The notes: generated by a model not told the origin, from the letters alone. A stretch of 64,000 bases of DNA from Pseudomonas bharatica CSV86 (GCF_000319305.2 NZ_AMWJ02000001.1:1178001-1242000); one strand, 5' to 3'; shown: positions 9,670 to 20,141, counted from the first letter of the stretch. Made by a program: numbers and translations.

Positions 9670-11114
9670 ATGGAGCAGGGTAGTACGGATGCAAACAAAA
9701 ATTTTTCTGTTAGGTATAAAGAGCTAGACATAGAAGATGGCGGTTGGCCGAGCGGAGAGGACAAGCTTTCAAGGCGAAAGGAGATTGAGAATCTGACGCC
9801 GCTCTTGGTTAATGCGCAAGCCCCGCTTGTTATTTGCTTGGATGCTCCGTGGGGTGCGGGAAAAACAACCTTCGTTAGGCTTTGGTCAGAATATCTCCGA
9901 ACGATTAATGTGGCTAATTTATATTTAAATGCGTGGGAGAGTGATTTCGCCGAAGACCCTCTTTTGCCTCTGATTTCAACGCTGGATAAATGGATTTCAG
10001 CTGAGCTAGATGAATCCAAAGCGAAAGCTGCCTGGAGTAAAGCGAAGAAGGTGGTGCCTGGCATACTTAAGTCGACAGCTGTCGCTGCGGCTAAGGCCGC
10101 TTCATTTGGTCTGCTAGACATAGACAAAGAAATTGAGAAGCTGGCGGCCGATGTAGTCGGAGCCGCTGTTGGTGATGTTGTTGATAGATTTAATGTTAAA
10201 CAGAAATCACTTGAACAGTTTAAGAAGCAGCTTTCTATCGCTTTGGAGGGTTGCCTGACGGCCAAAAAAACCTCGTGATATTTATTGATGAGCTTGATAG
10301 GTGTCGACCTAACTATGCGATCGAGACTTTAGAGCGTGTGAAGCATCTTTTTGATCTCGATCGCATTATTTTCATAATTTCAATGAATCGCGATCAGTTA
10401 GGTAAGAGTATTCAGGGTGTCTATGGTTCGTCGTTCAATGGGGCTCATTATTTAAAGCGCTTTATAGACGTTGACTACCATCTGCGGACGCCTTCCATAA
10501 AGGAATATATCTCGGTAAGGTTGCATGAGCCGGAAATTGAAAGTTATTTTAAGTCGCGCCGAGATGGACAGTATGATCATGAGCATATCATTGAGCTGAT
10601 GGCGTATTTGGCGTCTCGCTTTGAGTACACACCTCGTGATGTTAATCAGTTGGTTGGAAGGCTTAAATTAATATTTCGTAGCATTCCTGCCAATCATTAC
10701 CTTGATGAGTCGATCATGATACCGCTTCTAGTGCTGAGGCAAGAGGCACCGGCACTCTACAATCGATATTCAAAAGATCCATTTTGTGCGAATGAAGTGA
10801 TTGAGTTTTTGGCGGGCAGTCGAATCGGACAGGGCACATTTGAGCATCGGATCGCGGTCATGTTTGGTTATCTGCTAAGGCCGGCTATGGACTCGCAGTC
10901 AAAAGAAGGTGTGGAAAGAATACTAGCTCCCTGGAAAGAATGGCATGGTCAAGTCGCGGAAATGGAAAAAACTTCATATCCATCAGAATTCCAGCGCGCA
11001 ATTAAGGCGGTTTTGGAGTTTGCCACTGATGATCGTGAGTTCAGGGGGCGTAGAGGTATAAGCACGGTGGTCTTCAATCGAATCGAACTAGCCGGAGAAA
11101 TTAATTTTTCATAA
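9670..11114 (+). pseudogene. KAP-family P-loop NTPase, one apparent -1 frameshift
   Basis: With one base restored the gene gives 481 aa. The start ATG 9670 is preceded by AAGG eight bases upstream. Walker A is APWGAGKTTF (residues about 59-68) and Walker B is LVIFIDELDR (about 201-210), followed by the KAP-type block around YLKRFIDVDYHL. KAP NTPases usually carry membrane helices inserted in the ATPase domain; the Ala-rich stretch after residue 130 could be a short one. The break is at about 10247-10250: GAGGGTTGCC needs one more G to read through into LPDGQKN. No stop lies in either part. KAP proteins are frequent in defence islands, and this one lies just upstream of an Avs-like gene. Low GC suggests transfer. 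A role in phage defence is inference. Confidence 0.8.
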
Positions 11115-11478
11115 CTCCTCGCTGAACCCATGGGTGTCTAACGGCATCCGTGGGGAAAGCGTTATCTTATGACAATCGCTCATCACGGTCACGCTCGTAT
11201 GCCACCTCCTGATTGCTCAGACTCAATGTCGCGTACTAGGCCACTCTTGGAAATGTAGGGCGGACCAACGTGCTTCACGTTGCGTCTTTGCATTCGCTTA
11301 TCATTAAGGACAAGGGCATCATCAGTCGCATCGGTTCCATGGATAGATGGGTGGCTTACACGCTGCCCAGGGAGCCAAAAGCAGGTACTTTAAACAAATC
11401 GCCACGTTGAGCAGAATAAGCCAGTGCTGATGTCTAGCTCGTGACCGACCATAACCAGGCAAACCAGTGAGTTGCTCC
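11115..11478. other. Intergenic region before the Avs-like gene
   Basis: 364 bases without a supported gene. It must carry the promoter of the gene at 11479, but no clear -35/-10 pair is seen. Confidence 0.3.
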
Positions 11479-14400
11479 ATGTCTGAAGGTATCAAGAACA
11501 CCGCCATCACAGCATCAGGCTACATCTATCAGACCCGACAAGGGATCAGGGTCCTTTGTGACTGGCTTGATGCCCCAGCTCGCTACACTCGTGTGAAGTT
11601 TGAATGTGATGAGGAGGTAGTGGCCCCTAAAGGACTGGATGACATCGTGGTGGAGCGCGCCGACGGCCTGTTTGATCTGCAACAGGTCAAGTTTACTCCA
11701 GATTCAGATGCCCATCCGCTGTGTTGGAGCTGGCTTTTGGAGAAAATCGGTAAGACTGAGAAAGCTCGATCTATGTTGCGGAAGTGGTTTGATGCCTTTC
11801 AGGCGTTGGACCCGGCCAGAATTGGCGTGCTTTCACTCACGACCAATCGCCGTCCAGACGCAGAAATCGAATCTTGCTTGGAGCACGGTCGGATTGCATT
11901 CATCAAAATTCCAGAACCCAGACGCTCTCAGATCGTCGCTGCTCTGGGGGCGAGCAGGAGTGCGAGGCATTTTTCAGTCATCTTCAGGTCATACATAGTG
12001 ACAAAGGGTTCGACAACCTTGAACACGAGATAGATGCGCGCTTGCGTAAGCACGGTACTGGCGAAGGTATTGCCACTCTTAAAAATCTTGCTCTGAATTG
12101 GGCAACTCGACTGAATTCTCCGCCTCCGGACGGTTGGATAAAGTTAGAGCAAATACAGGCGATCCTTCGCTCCACGCCACCTACTCCGTTACCAGAAGAC
12201 TTCGTCGTGCCCGAGGGCTACGAAGTCCCGATGAGACATTTCACGAAGCTTTTCTCCGTGATGCCGTTTCGACTACGGGGCAGGCGATGGTGCTAACTGG
12301 GCCTCCAGGTCGGGGGAAAAGCACTTACTTGAGCGCCTTGTGTGACGCCCTCGCTGAGCAGGGGATACCTACGGTTAGGCATCATTACTTCCTTTCTGTC
12401 ACTGAGCGAGGGCGTGACCGAGTCAACAGCTATGCGGTGGTGCAATCGATTGAAGATCAAGTGAAGCGATTCCATCCTGACGTATCGTTTGGAGGAGGTG
12501 ATCTGCGCTCAATCCTGGAGGCCTGCGCCACATACTACAAGGATCTTGGAAAGCCATTCGTTGTTGTCCTCGACGGGCTGGATCATGTATGGCGCGACAA
12601 CGCTGAAGATAAGCGGCCTCTGGATGACCTTTTTTCTCAAGTAATACCCTGTCCTGAGAACATGGTGCTGCTTGTTGGTACCCAGCCCGTCGACGACGCC
12701 CAGTTGCCGACAGATCTGCTCGCTTATGTGCCCAAGGAGGAATGGCGTACGCTACCCGCGATGTCTGAGAATGCTGTCCTTTCGCACCTGCGGAAGGTGT
12801 ATCAGGAAGGGAGGCTCGCAACTGGTTTTGATGATGAGCACGAGATTGAGCGACAACTACAAGAAGCCGCATCCGCGCTTCGGACGAAAACCAATGGCCA
12901 TCCGCTGCATGTAATCTACGCCGTTGCCGAGCTTGAACACGCGGGCGGCATGCTTTCCAAGAGCGACGTAGACCAGCTAAAAGGAGATCTCGGTCGCGAT
13001 GCGAGATTTTATTACGCATCGCTGTGGGAACGGCTTCCTCCTAGCCTGAAGGATACGTTGAGGCTAGTTTGTGCTTTTCCATTTTTTTGGCCTAAAACCG
13101 CCTTTGTTGAGATCGCCCGTAGAGTAGGTTCAGCAGAACCTGACGTCCCTAAAGTCGGGCATTTGCTTCACTCCTCTCCAGCTGGCTTGAAAGTCTTTCA
13201 CGAAAGCTTGGCCGTTTTTGTACGGTCGACTACGGACTACATGCTTCGCATTACTGAGTTAATGCCGATAGTGGCGAGTTGGCTGGAGAGCGATGCCCCC
13301 AACTCTCTGCGTGTCAACTGGCTTTGGACAGTCCAGGCTCGATTAGGTGCCCCCAAAATCTTATCAGCGGCCTCACACGTGACTGGATCATGTCGCGGTT
13401 GGAGGAGGGATACCCGGAGTCGCTCTTTGACATGTTGTTGTCCGATGCACTGATAGCCGCCTTGACGACGAAGCAATTCGCCGAATCTTATAGATTGGCG
13501 CACCTGAAAGATCGCATGGTGGGCGGCAGTCAGTACCAGATGCAGGGCGACGACATCGCGCGCCTAATCTCCTACACCTTGGCTCTGACCGGGGAGGAGA
13601 GTGTAGTGCGTGAAGCTGTTGCTTCTAGGCACGAAGCGGATGTTCTACATCTTGCGGCGCTCGGCTTGGCGCTGCAAACCCGGGGTGACCCGGTTCAGGC
13701 AGAGATATGCGCGGAGGAAGCGTTTCGCCGGTTCAGAGGATTGAGTCGATTCTCTAATCGTTATTCCTCCACCAGCGGCGCAGACGAGTTCAAGTTCTTG
13801 GTAGATATGTTCGCACGGCTTGGCATTATTGGAGCCACTGCCGACTCGCTGGCTCGGCTTGTAACGGAAAACACTCCCATTGTCTGGTTGCCGCGGGTTC
13901 AGCTTTTGGTTGAAAAAGCCAATTTGGACGAGTTGATGCAGGTGGCAGCCCTTCTTCCGGACAACCACAGCAAGGATCTCGTCAGCGACGCCTGTGTTCG
14001 CGCTGCTGCAGGTGCAGGAGCGAGTATCCTCGAGCGCACGGATTTTCATTGCCTGAGCAAGACGCCTTTGGTTGCAACTTTGGAAGTAGCTTGGACACGC
14101 ACAGCCAGCCTATTGATCAAGCCTATTCCCATCAAATGGCTTAGTGGGGAGTATTACGAGCATAAAGACAACTTGGCGAGGCTGGTCCACCACTGGTTTT
14201 TCTCCTCAGTTCACCTGGGCCTAAGCATGCTCGCGGCCGGTGCTACCGCTTTTGAGTTCATCCCGGCCCTAGTGTTCAAAGACAGAACGAACATTACTGC
14301 ATTCCTCAGCGAGCTCGCTCTGGTTGCAGATGAGATTGCGCAGTTGTGGTGGGAGGGGCAGTTTGTAGATTTCCATGAACTGTACAAGCGGCTTGAGACC

Positions 14401-15908
14401 GTTGAGTTCAAGTTTTTGAAGCAAGATTATCATGAGACTGCTGCAGCTGAGGATTTTCGAAGGGCATTGCACCAAGTCGCGTGCGATATTCGTACAGTTA
14501 GCGTACTTCTGGACGGATCAGGCATCAATGTATCCCTGACCCACTCCACGCTAACTGAGGCCTCTCGGTGTGCTTGGTTCGAAAGTGGATCATTTCGTAC
14601 AGATTACGCGGCGGGGCTGCTTACAACGATGGATGCCGATGCGGCAGCGGCATTTGTTCAGGATCAACGCCAAGTGCTCGATGCAGAAGTGCGCCATGAG
14701 ACAAGCGTTCATCTTCAAACACCTCTGGAATTGTGCGCGATTGCACTACGGCATGGGGTAATCTCCAGTGCCCGTGAGTTGTGCAAGCAGACGTGGGAGT
14801 TGACTACTGGCTATGCACATCGGAAAGACCCCACCCTCAACAACACCTTGGACGCTATCCGCTACTTGGCGGATGTTGCCCAGGACGACGCGCGCCGCCT
14901 ACTCAGCCTCGTTGCACCGCAAGTCCATCATGTATTGGATTACACCGACGGGAAGGGCACGAGGCATGTTCTTAGTTCTGCTGATCGCCTGTTAGCTAAG
15001 CTGCAGCCTTCAGCACTGGTCATCAAGTACGAAGAGCACATTCATGCTGGAGACTGGTCGCTGGCTGAGGATAGTCTCAAGGAATACATCATGGAGGGCA
15101 TCAGAAACAGTTGGCCTTTGGATGCGGTGCTGCGAACCGGACTCCACCCTGAAATATCTCAGGCAATCAAACAGCTTGACCAAGAAGGCATAACTACCGC
15201 TGTAGAACGGCTTACCGTGTTGGAACAGCACGCTGGCTGGGACCTTGGTTCTCTGATGCGACCAGAAATGGTTGGGAGCAAAACAGAAAGCAAACCCTAC
15301 ACGGACGATTTCACAAAGTACGAGCCGGCAAGACTCGATGACTTGCTCGATAGCCTCAGTTCTAGCTACCACGAGCAAGAGCGTGTTCTTCGTGCTTGGT
15401 ACCAGCACTGGGAGAAGGCTGGTCAAGGTCAGCAATTGCTGATTGCCCTCGACGATTTACTGCTATCTGACGAAGGGCGCCGACGCGGAGTTTTTGCGCT
15501 GTCGGATCTGGCCTTTGAGACACGACGAAAGCTGAGTGGCTTAAATTCAGCATGGAAGTATCTTGTGCAAGCACACATCCGGAACGGCGCATGGTCAGGC
15601 TTCGTTGAACCTGAGGAGAGAACCTTGTCTAGGTTGGAGCTCGTCGCAAGACGTTATCCGCGGCGCTGCGACGATTTTGTAGCGGAGACGACCTACAGCA
15701 TGTTTGGCAATCCAGAAACGTCTCGTGTGGCACCTTCAGTGCCATTATGTTGTCAACTCAAATGTTGCAATCTGCTGAAGTGCTTGAAATAGAGGCATTC
15801 CATGATGCTTCGTCAGATTTTGATGTTCCATATTCAGTGTTGCATAGCAAATTCGATTTTAGGCCCAAGCGGGGCCACCACAGCTTTCAGCTTCACCAAC
15901 AACTGTGA
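11479..15908 (+). pseudogene. Avs-like STAND NTPase with N-terminal Cap4-type nuclease domain, four apparent -1 frameshifts
   Basis: Restoring four single bases gives one 1477-residue protein. Residues 1-190 resemble the Cap4/DUF4297 nuclease: ASGYIYQTRQGIRVL, acidic residues in FECDEEV and LDDIVVE (Asp54/55), then DLQQVKF (Gln69, Lys71) as a PD-(D/E)xK-like core. A STAND NTPase follows, with Walker A GPPGRGKST near 275 and Walker B FVVVLDGLDHV near 361. The remaining 900 residues are alpha-helical and repeat-like, the usual target-sensing part of Avs proteins. Breaks lie at about 11949 (G run), 12228 (C run), 13357 (C run) and 15718 (A run); after the last the frame continues to a stop at 15908. 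An alternative start is GTG 11467. Avs proteins detect phage proteins and cut DNA; this role is inferred from domains. Confidence 0.8.
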
Positions 15909-16238
15909 TGCTAGGTCCCGGATCAGCAAGGCTCAGGCTATTGCCCGCGTTTCACAGAAAAGCTGGAAATTCCAACCCATCTTCCCGTAAAAGCTGAACA
16001 TTCCGGCAAAATCTGATCGAACCCCCACTACGGGGGCAAGGGGTCGTACATCGCTAATGGCATTTTGACTTGTTCCACTCATTGTGTACCGCTGGATAAA
16101 AAGGCGAGAATGCGCGCGCAATGGAAGGCATGATGCGCGCAGGTCGGCGCTCTCGTGGCAGGATGTCACCGGCTTCATGCCTCCACAGCCAAGGCTCGCA
16201 CGAGCCTTTAAGCTTAATGCCAATTTGTGGAGAGTGAT
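15909..16238. other. Intergenic region before the three-gene operon
   Basis: 330 bases, no supported gene. The promoter for the 16239-18509 operon should be here; no obvious element was recognised. Confidence 0.3.
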
Positions 16239-17276
16239 GTGCTGAGTGACGACGACCAAAAGCTAGCCAAGATCCTTTTTGGCCTTCTGAAAAATGCGAC
16301 TAGCCAAGCCGTCGTCAAGGAATTTCTCCGGACGAAGGGCATCCCCGTTTCTGCGCAAAACTGGGATGATCTCTATGAAAAGCGGATCGAGCCTGCCCTC
16401 AAGGATAAAAAGCTTGCACTGAAAGACCTCCGCGATCTACTGCAGCAGGTGGAGGAGTTCGGCAAGCAGCACTCGTTCCTTTTCCAGTGCACTGAAGAGC
16501 GGGCAATCGGTCTGCTGTCTCCTGCTCGCATCGCTTCAATCGCAGCAGCTGAGGGCCTTTCGGGGCTGTTTACTCACCCGCTGGATCTTGAGATGCCCGA
16601 CGAGGCCACAATCGTCGACATCCGCCTGTACCGTCCCGACCCACAGAAGACACCGGTTTCGCTTACGATCAAAGTCGTCGAAAGCCGTGATATCAATCGT
16701 CTCAGCGCTGTGGAGACGGATCCAGCCACTGGCGAACTGATTCGACGCTATGCGACCACAAAAAAGCGTGCGGTGAATATTGTTCACTTGGATCACACAG
16801 GTTTGTTGGAGTTTCGAATTGCCTCTCAAGATAATCAGGCAAAGAAATATTCCGAGCTCTTGTGGGTATTAAAAAACAAAGTAAGAAAATTTCTACCGGA
16901 CGATGGGTTCGCTGAAGTTTCGCTTAGCCCCGCTAAGAATAAAATTCTGCGCGAGCGCGATAACCTCTCCCAAGAAATCAGGTATAGCAATTCAACGGCT
17001 CGGAATGAATTCGGGGCCCAAATGCAGATTACCTCCGCATCGGTTGATGAAAACCTTTCATCGGATGAGGGGTCGATGTCTGCATTGGATCGCTTCTTGG
17101 AACGTGATGGCGAAGTGACGGGAGCCAATATTTACGTTAAACTACCAGACAGTGATCCTCCCCGTGAACTGAGACTTTTGATTTCGGGTGAGAGAAACGA
17201 GTTTGCGGTGACCGTAGCGTGCTCCGCCGGAGAATACGAATATGTTCGCGGAAAAGTTATCGCCTTTAATACGTAA
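16239..17276 (+). CDS. Unknown protein, first gene of a three-gene operon in the defence segment
   Basis: I do not recognise this family. I place the start at GTG 16239 (345 aa) because GGAG lies six bases upstream; an in-frame GTG at 16227 lacks such a site. The N-terminal 90 residues are helical (LAKILFGLLKNATSQAVVKE, then a coiled-coil-like LKDLRDLLQQVEEFGKQ). The middle (about 120-220) is beta-rich with IVDIRLYRPD and LTIKVVESRD, and a final beta-rich segment (from about 300) reads NIYVKLPDSDPPRELRLLIS. There is no signal peptide or membrane helix. Its end overlaps the next gene by 35 bases. A sensor or adaptor role for the hydrolase two genes downstream is a guess from gene order. Confidence 0.6.
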   Translation: MLSDDDQKLAKILFGLLKNATSQAVVKEFLRTKGIPVSAQNWDDLYEKRIEPALKDKKLALKDLRDLLQQVEEFGKQHSFLFQCTEERAIGLLSPARIASIAAAEGLSGLFTHPLDLEMPDEATIVDIRLYRPDPQKTPVSLTIKVVESRDINRLSAVETDPATGELIRRYATTKKRAVNIVHLDHTGLLEFRIASQDNQAKKYSELLWVLKNKVRKFLPDDGFAEVSLSPAKNKILRERDNLSQEIRYSNSTARNEFGAQMQITSASVDENLSSDEGSMSALDRFLERDGEVTGANIYVKLPDSDPPRELRLLISGERNEFAVTVACSAGEYEYVRGKVIAFNT

Positions 17277-17616
17277 CCATCCAGACGAGGCAGAAGGCCT
17301 CCGAAGATTGGCTAGTTTTATCCAGGGCTATGAATCCCAGGGTGGCGAAGCTTTGCCAAGAATTCGGCTAAACCCGAATCGCATGTTCGATATTATGCAA
17401 GCCGGTACTTCCGCGCACCTGGCAATCTTGATCAATATCTTGGTAACGGGCCAGATTATCAAGAGATTCCTTATTGTTAGGTGCCCCAGCGGCGAAGGTC
17501 TCCCATTCCAATCTTACGGCGATATCCCAGAGATTGTTCGTGATCCTGGAATGGATGCCGAATTTGAAGTACTTGCCGCCAACGTGGAACCAACCTATAG
17601 ATTGGTGCTCGATTGA
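17242..17616 (+). CDS. Unknown 124-residue protein, second gene of the operon
   Basis: Not recognised. It is soluble, with a helical N-terminus (HPDEAEGLRRLASFIQGY), a conserved-looking segment RIRLNPNRMFDIMQAGTS and a hydrophobic stretch HLAILINILVTG, which is too short to be sure of as a membrane segment. It starts inside the end of the previous gene, and its TGA overlaps the TTG start of the next gene (TTGA), so all three are probably translationally coupled and made in fixed proportion. A start later than 17242 is possible. Confidence 0.55.
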   Translation: MFAEKLSPLIRNHPDEAEGLRRLASFIQGYESQGGEALPRIRLNPNRMFDIMQAGTSAHLAILINILVTGQIIKRFLIVRCPSGEGLPFQSYGDIPEIVRDPGMDAEFEVLAANVEPTYRLVLD

Positions 17617-18509
17617 AACCTGTTGATATTGTTACCCTTGTTCGATCGACTTGGGAAAATACGATTGAGACCAAAAGACTGGCTCAGCTGCAGGCAATTA
17701 GGGCAACTCTGGATGCCGAGCATCTGGAGCTATTTGACTCTTTAGTCGATTTGCAAATTTCTAGTATCAAAGATGATGCTCAGGCCATCACGCTCATGCT
17801 TGTCCATGGTATTCAAACTGATGGTTCTTGGCACGAGCTGGTAAAAGCGGCCTTCCGAGATGTTGCTCATGTCAGAGTCAAGGGTCTTGGCTACCATTGT
17901 GTGACCGCGCTGCAGCTTGCCTGCCCGTTCCGATCCACGCCAATCAATAAGATCGCAAATGACTTCCGAGACGCACGGCTTATGGAGCCGACTGCACGCA
18001 TCATGGTCATTGCCCACAGCTTTGGCACTTATATCATTAGCCGGATCCTCGCAAAATACACTGACATCAACATTGAGAGAATTGTTCTCTGCGGCTCCAT
18101 AATAAAAGGCAATTATGCCTGGGAGAAGCATGCCCGGCACATGGCTGCTGGCAACATCGTCAACGATGTCGGTACGCGTGATTTTTACCCCGTACTAGCT
18201 ACATTTTCGACAGTTGGCTACGGCGGGACTGGTCGAAACGGATTTAAAAATACACGCGTTGCTGACCGTTACTTCGATTATGGCCATAGCGATTTTTTTG
18301 AGCCCGACAAGGACCATATCGTCAAATATTGGAAGCCTTATATACTAGATGGGACCATCGTCGAGTCTGAGTGGGATAGCAAAAAGCCGAAGACCCATCT
18401 GGGAATCATGATGGCGTGTCACCCCTGGATCGGCAGGCCTGCCTTCTATGCAACCGTTGGGCTAATTACAGCTGCTGTAGCGGGTTTGGCTTGGTGGCTA
18501 CTCACCTGA
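17613..18509 (+). CDS. Alpha/beta hydrolase with C-terminal membrane anchor, third gene of the operon
   Basis: 298 aa from TTG 17613, chosen for the TTGA overlap with the previous stop. The alpha/beta-hydrolase fold shows an oxyanion-type LMLVHGIQTDG (residues 61-71), nucleophile elbow IAHSFGTY (Ser136) and a likely catalytic His in DYGHSDFFEP (His225). Residues about 278-297 form one transmembrane helix at the extreme C-terminus (VGLITAAVAGLAWWLLT), so the enzyme is probably tail-anchored with its active site in the cytoplasm. Phospholipase or esterase activity is plausible, but the substrate is unknown. Next to Avs-like and KAP genes, this may be the membrane-damaging effector of an unreported abortive-infection system; that is inference. 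Confidence 0.7.
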   Translation: MKPVDIVTLVRSTWENTIETKRLAQLQAIRATLDAEHLELFDSLVDLQISSIKDDAQAITLMLVHGIQTDGSWHELVKAAFRDVAHVRVKGLGYHCVTALQLACPFRSTPINKIANDFRDARLMEPTARIMVIAHSFGTYIISRILAKYTDINIERIVLCGSIIKGNYAWEKHARHMAAGNIVNDVGTRDFYPVLATFSTVGYGGTGRNGFKNTRVADRYFDYGHSDFFEPDKDHIVKYWKPYILDGTIVESEWDSKKPKTHLGIMMACHPWIGRPAFYATVGLITAAVAGLAWWLLT

Positions 18510-19035
18510 TCTTCCATTGCCCAGTTTCAGAGTCTCGTATCAAATGCTGCTCTGAGGCGACATCCAAGCCTACGGACCTAAAAATACTGAGCATTAGCGT
18601 CATAGAGTAGTAATAGAGTCGCTGATGTCGTGCTTTGTCAGAGGCCACAAATACCCCGTCAATCCGTCCTTCCTCACTGGTCGCGAATTCGAATACGTAC
18701 GAGTGTATCACCTGGTTGGCGACAAAATTCATATCCCGCAGTTCTTTTTGAACTTTAGTAGTTTGGTAGTTTTCCAATATATTGTGCCGATTGAGGTAGT
18801 CTACTGTCTTGCCGCTGGTGATGGGGTAGTACGATAGATGGAGCTTAATTTTCTTCGTTGATTCAGAGATCTTGTAGGTCTCGATTAGCTTGCGCACTGT
18901 ATAAAAACTGACAAAAATTTCACGTTCTGCTTTCGCATAAATGCGCCCTGCAGAATACTCTTTTATGCGAGTTTTCTCAAGCCAATTAGCTGTACGAAGA
19001 AGTGGCTTCTTCCAATCTTCAGAATCGTAAATCAT
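18502..19035 (-). CDS. Unknown protein convergent with the hydrolase operon
   Basis: 177 aa from ATG 19035, with AAGGAG eight bases upstream, so expression is likely. No signal peptide or membrane helix. Recognisable blocks are REIFVSFYTVRKLIETYK, LSYYPITSG, NQVIHSYVF and GVFVASDKARHQRLYYYS; I have no family name for them. It overlaps the hydrolase gene end by eight bases (tail to tail). It sits exactly where the sensor kinase of the neighbouring response regulator would be expected, which suggests the junction of defence segment and metal block is just right of it. Confidence 0.55.
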   Translation of the reverse strand: MIYDSEDWKKPLLRTANWLEKTRIKEYSAGRIYAKAEREIFVSFYTVRKLIETYKISESTKKIKLHLSYYPITSGKTVDYLNRHNILENYQTTKVQKELRDMNFVANQVIHSYVFEFATSEEGRIDGVFVASDKARHQRLYYYSMTLMLSIFRSVGLDVASEQHLIRDSETGQWKIR

Positions 19036-19084
19036 CAGATTTCTCCTTGGCTGAGAAATAAATCAAGCGTCAGTCTATTGGCAG

Positions 19085-19759
19085 TTAACGCTTTTCAAGT
19101 ACATATCCTACACCTCTAAGTGTATGTATCAGTTTGGTTTCGAAGGGGTCATCTATCTTGGCTCTGAGTCTTCGAATCGACACCTCTACAACGTTTGTGT
19201 CGCAGTCGAAGTTCATATCCCAAACCTGCGAGATAATTTGCGTACGGCTCAGCACCACACCGGTATTACGCATCAGGTAATGCAGTAATGCGAATTCTTT
19301 CGTGGTCAGGTCAATGCGCTGACCATCCCTGAATGCCCTGTGCCGGCTCTGATCAAGCTCCAGGTCAGCGACGCGAATGACCTCTACGGATGCAGGGTGA
19401 TCTGACCTGCGCATCAAGGCGCGAACCCGGGCCAGCAGCTCAGGAAACTCAAATGGCTTGATTAGGTAGTCATCTGCGCCGTTCTCCAGCCCCCGGACCT
19501 TATCCGCCAGCCGGCTTCTCGCCGTCAGCATCATGATACGGGAAGGGCAGTTTTTACGACGCAACAACTCAAGGACCTGCCAACCGTCCATCTCTGGCAG
19601 ATTTATATCCAGGATAATCAGCTCATATTCGTGCTGCTTAGCCAAGAATAATCCATCTGACCCGGTGTGGACGCAATCTACGACATAGCCACATTCCGTC
19701 AGACCTTGACGCACATACTCCGCAGTTTTTACTTCATCCTCAATTACCAGAATTCGCAT
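19085..19759 (-). CDS. CzcR/CopR-like OmpR-family response regulator, orphan
   Basis: 224 aa from ATG 19759 (MRILVIEDEV); a start nine codons further upstream is open but not needed. The receiver has the acidic pair EDE, phospho-acceptor Asp51 in LIILDINLPEMDGW and the conserved Lys in YLIKPFEFPELLARVRAL. The C-terminal winged helix has the heavy-metal regulator signature WDMNFDCDTNVVEV and IRRLRAKIDDPF. It matches the complete czcR at 40413 in length and most motifs. No histidine kinase follows: downstream is an unknown gene. It may use CzcS from the second pair, or be the surviving half of a two-component operon truncated when the defence segment arrived. Confidence 0.88.
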   Translation of the reverse strand: MRILVIEDEVKTAEYVRQGLTECGYVVDCVHTGSDGLFLAKQHEYELIILDINLPEMDGWQVLELLRRKNCPSRIMMLTARSRLADKVRGLENGADDYLIKPFEFPELLARVRALMRRSDHPASVEVIRVADLELDQSRHRAFRDGQRIDLTTKEFALLHYLMRNTGVVLSRTQIISQVWDMNFDCDTNVVEVSIRRLRAKIDDPFETKLIHTLRGVGYVLEKR

Positions 19760-19863
19760 GGGATTTGTCTCGATATCACTGAGCAATTAACCGCGCACGC
19801 GCGCCGGCATTATTGAAAGGGATGGTAAATCAAAATGAGCGTGCCGGGGCTCAAATGACGGAT

Positions 19864-19893
19864 TTGTAATTTCTAGGTAATACAGTTGATAGT
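19864..19893 (+). promoter_or_regulatory. CzcR-type triple-repeat promoter box (site 1)
   Basis: GTAAT at 19866, GTAAT at 19877 and GATAG at 19888 form three direct repeats with an 11-base period, followed by a -10-like TATATC near 19901. It faces the 49-codon gene at 19965. Confidence 0.6.
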
Positions 19894-19964
19894 CTGGCGG
19901 TATATCTTGTCGCGGTTTGGGTTTGACAGTTGCGGGCCCTCTCTCCAGTAGGTGATTTGACCTT

Positions 19965-20114
19965 ATGAAGTACTGGGTTATTTTCTTCTTTGTGCTGGCT
20001 TCGTTCCGCTCAGATGACGGCGAGGTTGCTCACATTGAGGAAACTGGTCATTGGTGTAGTCATGAACTTCACCGGCATGCGATGCGTACAATCGAACGCC
20101 TACTTGAATTCTAG
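19965..20114 (+). CDS. Small exported peptide downstream of a CzcR-type box
   Basis: 49 aa from ATG 19965. It has a short hydrophobic N-terminus (MKYWVIFFFVLASF) that could be a signal or membrane segment, then a His-rich tail (HIEETGHWCSHELHRH) with six His and one Cys. The box at 19864 lies about 70 bases upstream of the start. A metal-binding or metal-induced small protein fits, but no family is recognised and the ribosome site is weak. Confidence 0.4.
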   Translation: MKYWVIFFFVLASFRSDDGEVAHIEETGHWCSHELHRHAMRTIERLLEF

Positions 20115-20116
20115 GC

Positions 20117-20141
20117 AAAAAAAAGGCGCCCAATGGGCGCC
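20117..20141 (-). terminator. Leftward intrinsic terminator
   Basis: Stem GGCGCCC/GGGCGCC (20125-20131 with 20135-20141), loop of three. On the minus strand it is followed by eight T (20124-20117). It ends transcripts coming from oprD. Confidence 0.75.

Noticed and set aside
10240..10260. Programmed ribosomal frameshift in the KAP gene
   Set aside because: The junction lacks a slippery heptamer plus structure, and the same kind of one-base loss recurs at unrelated genes; a homopolymer error or mutation is simpler.
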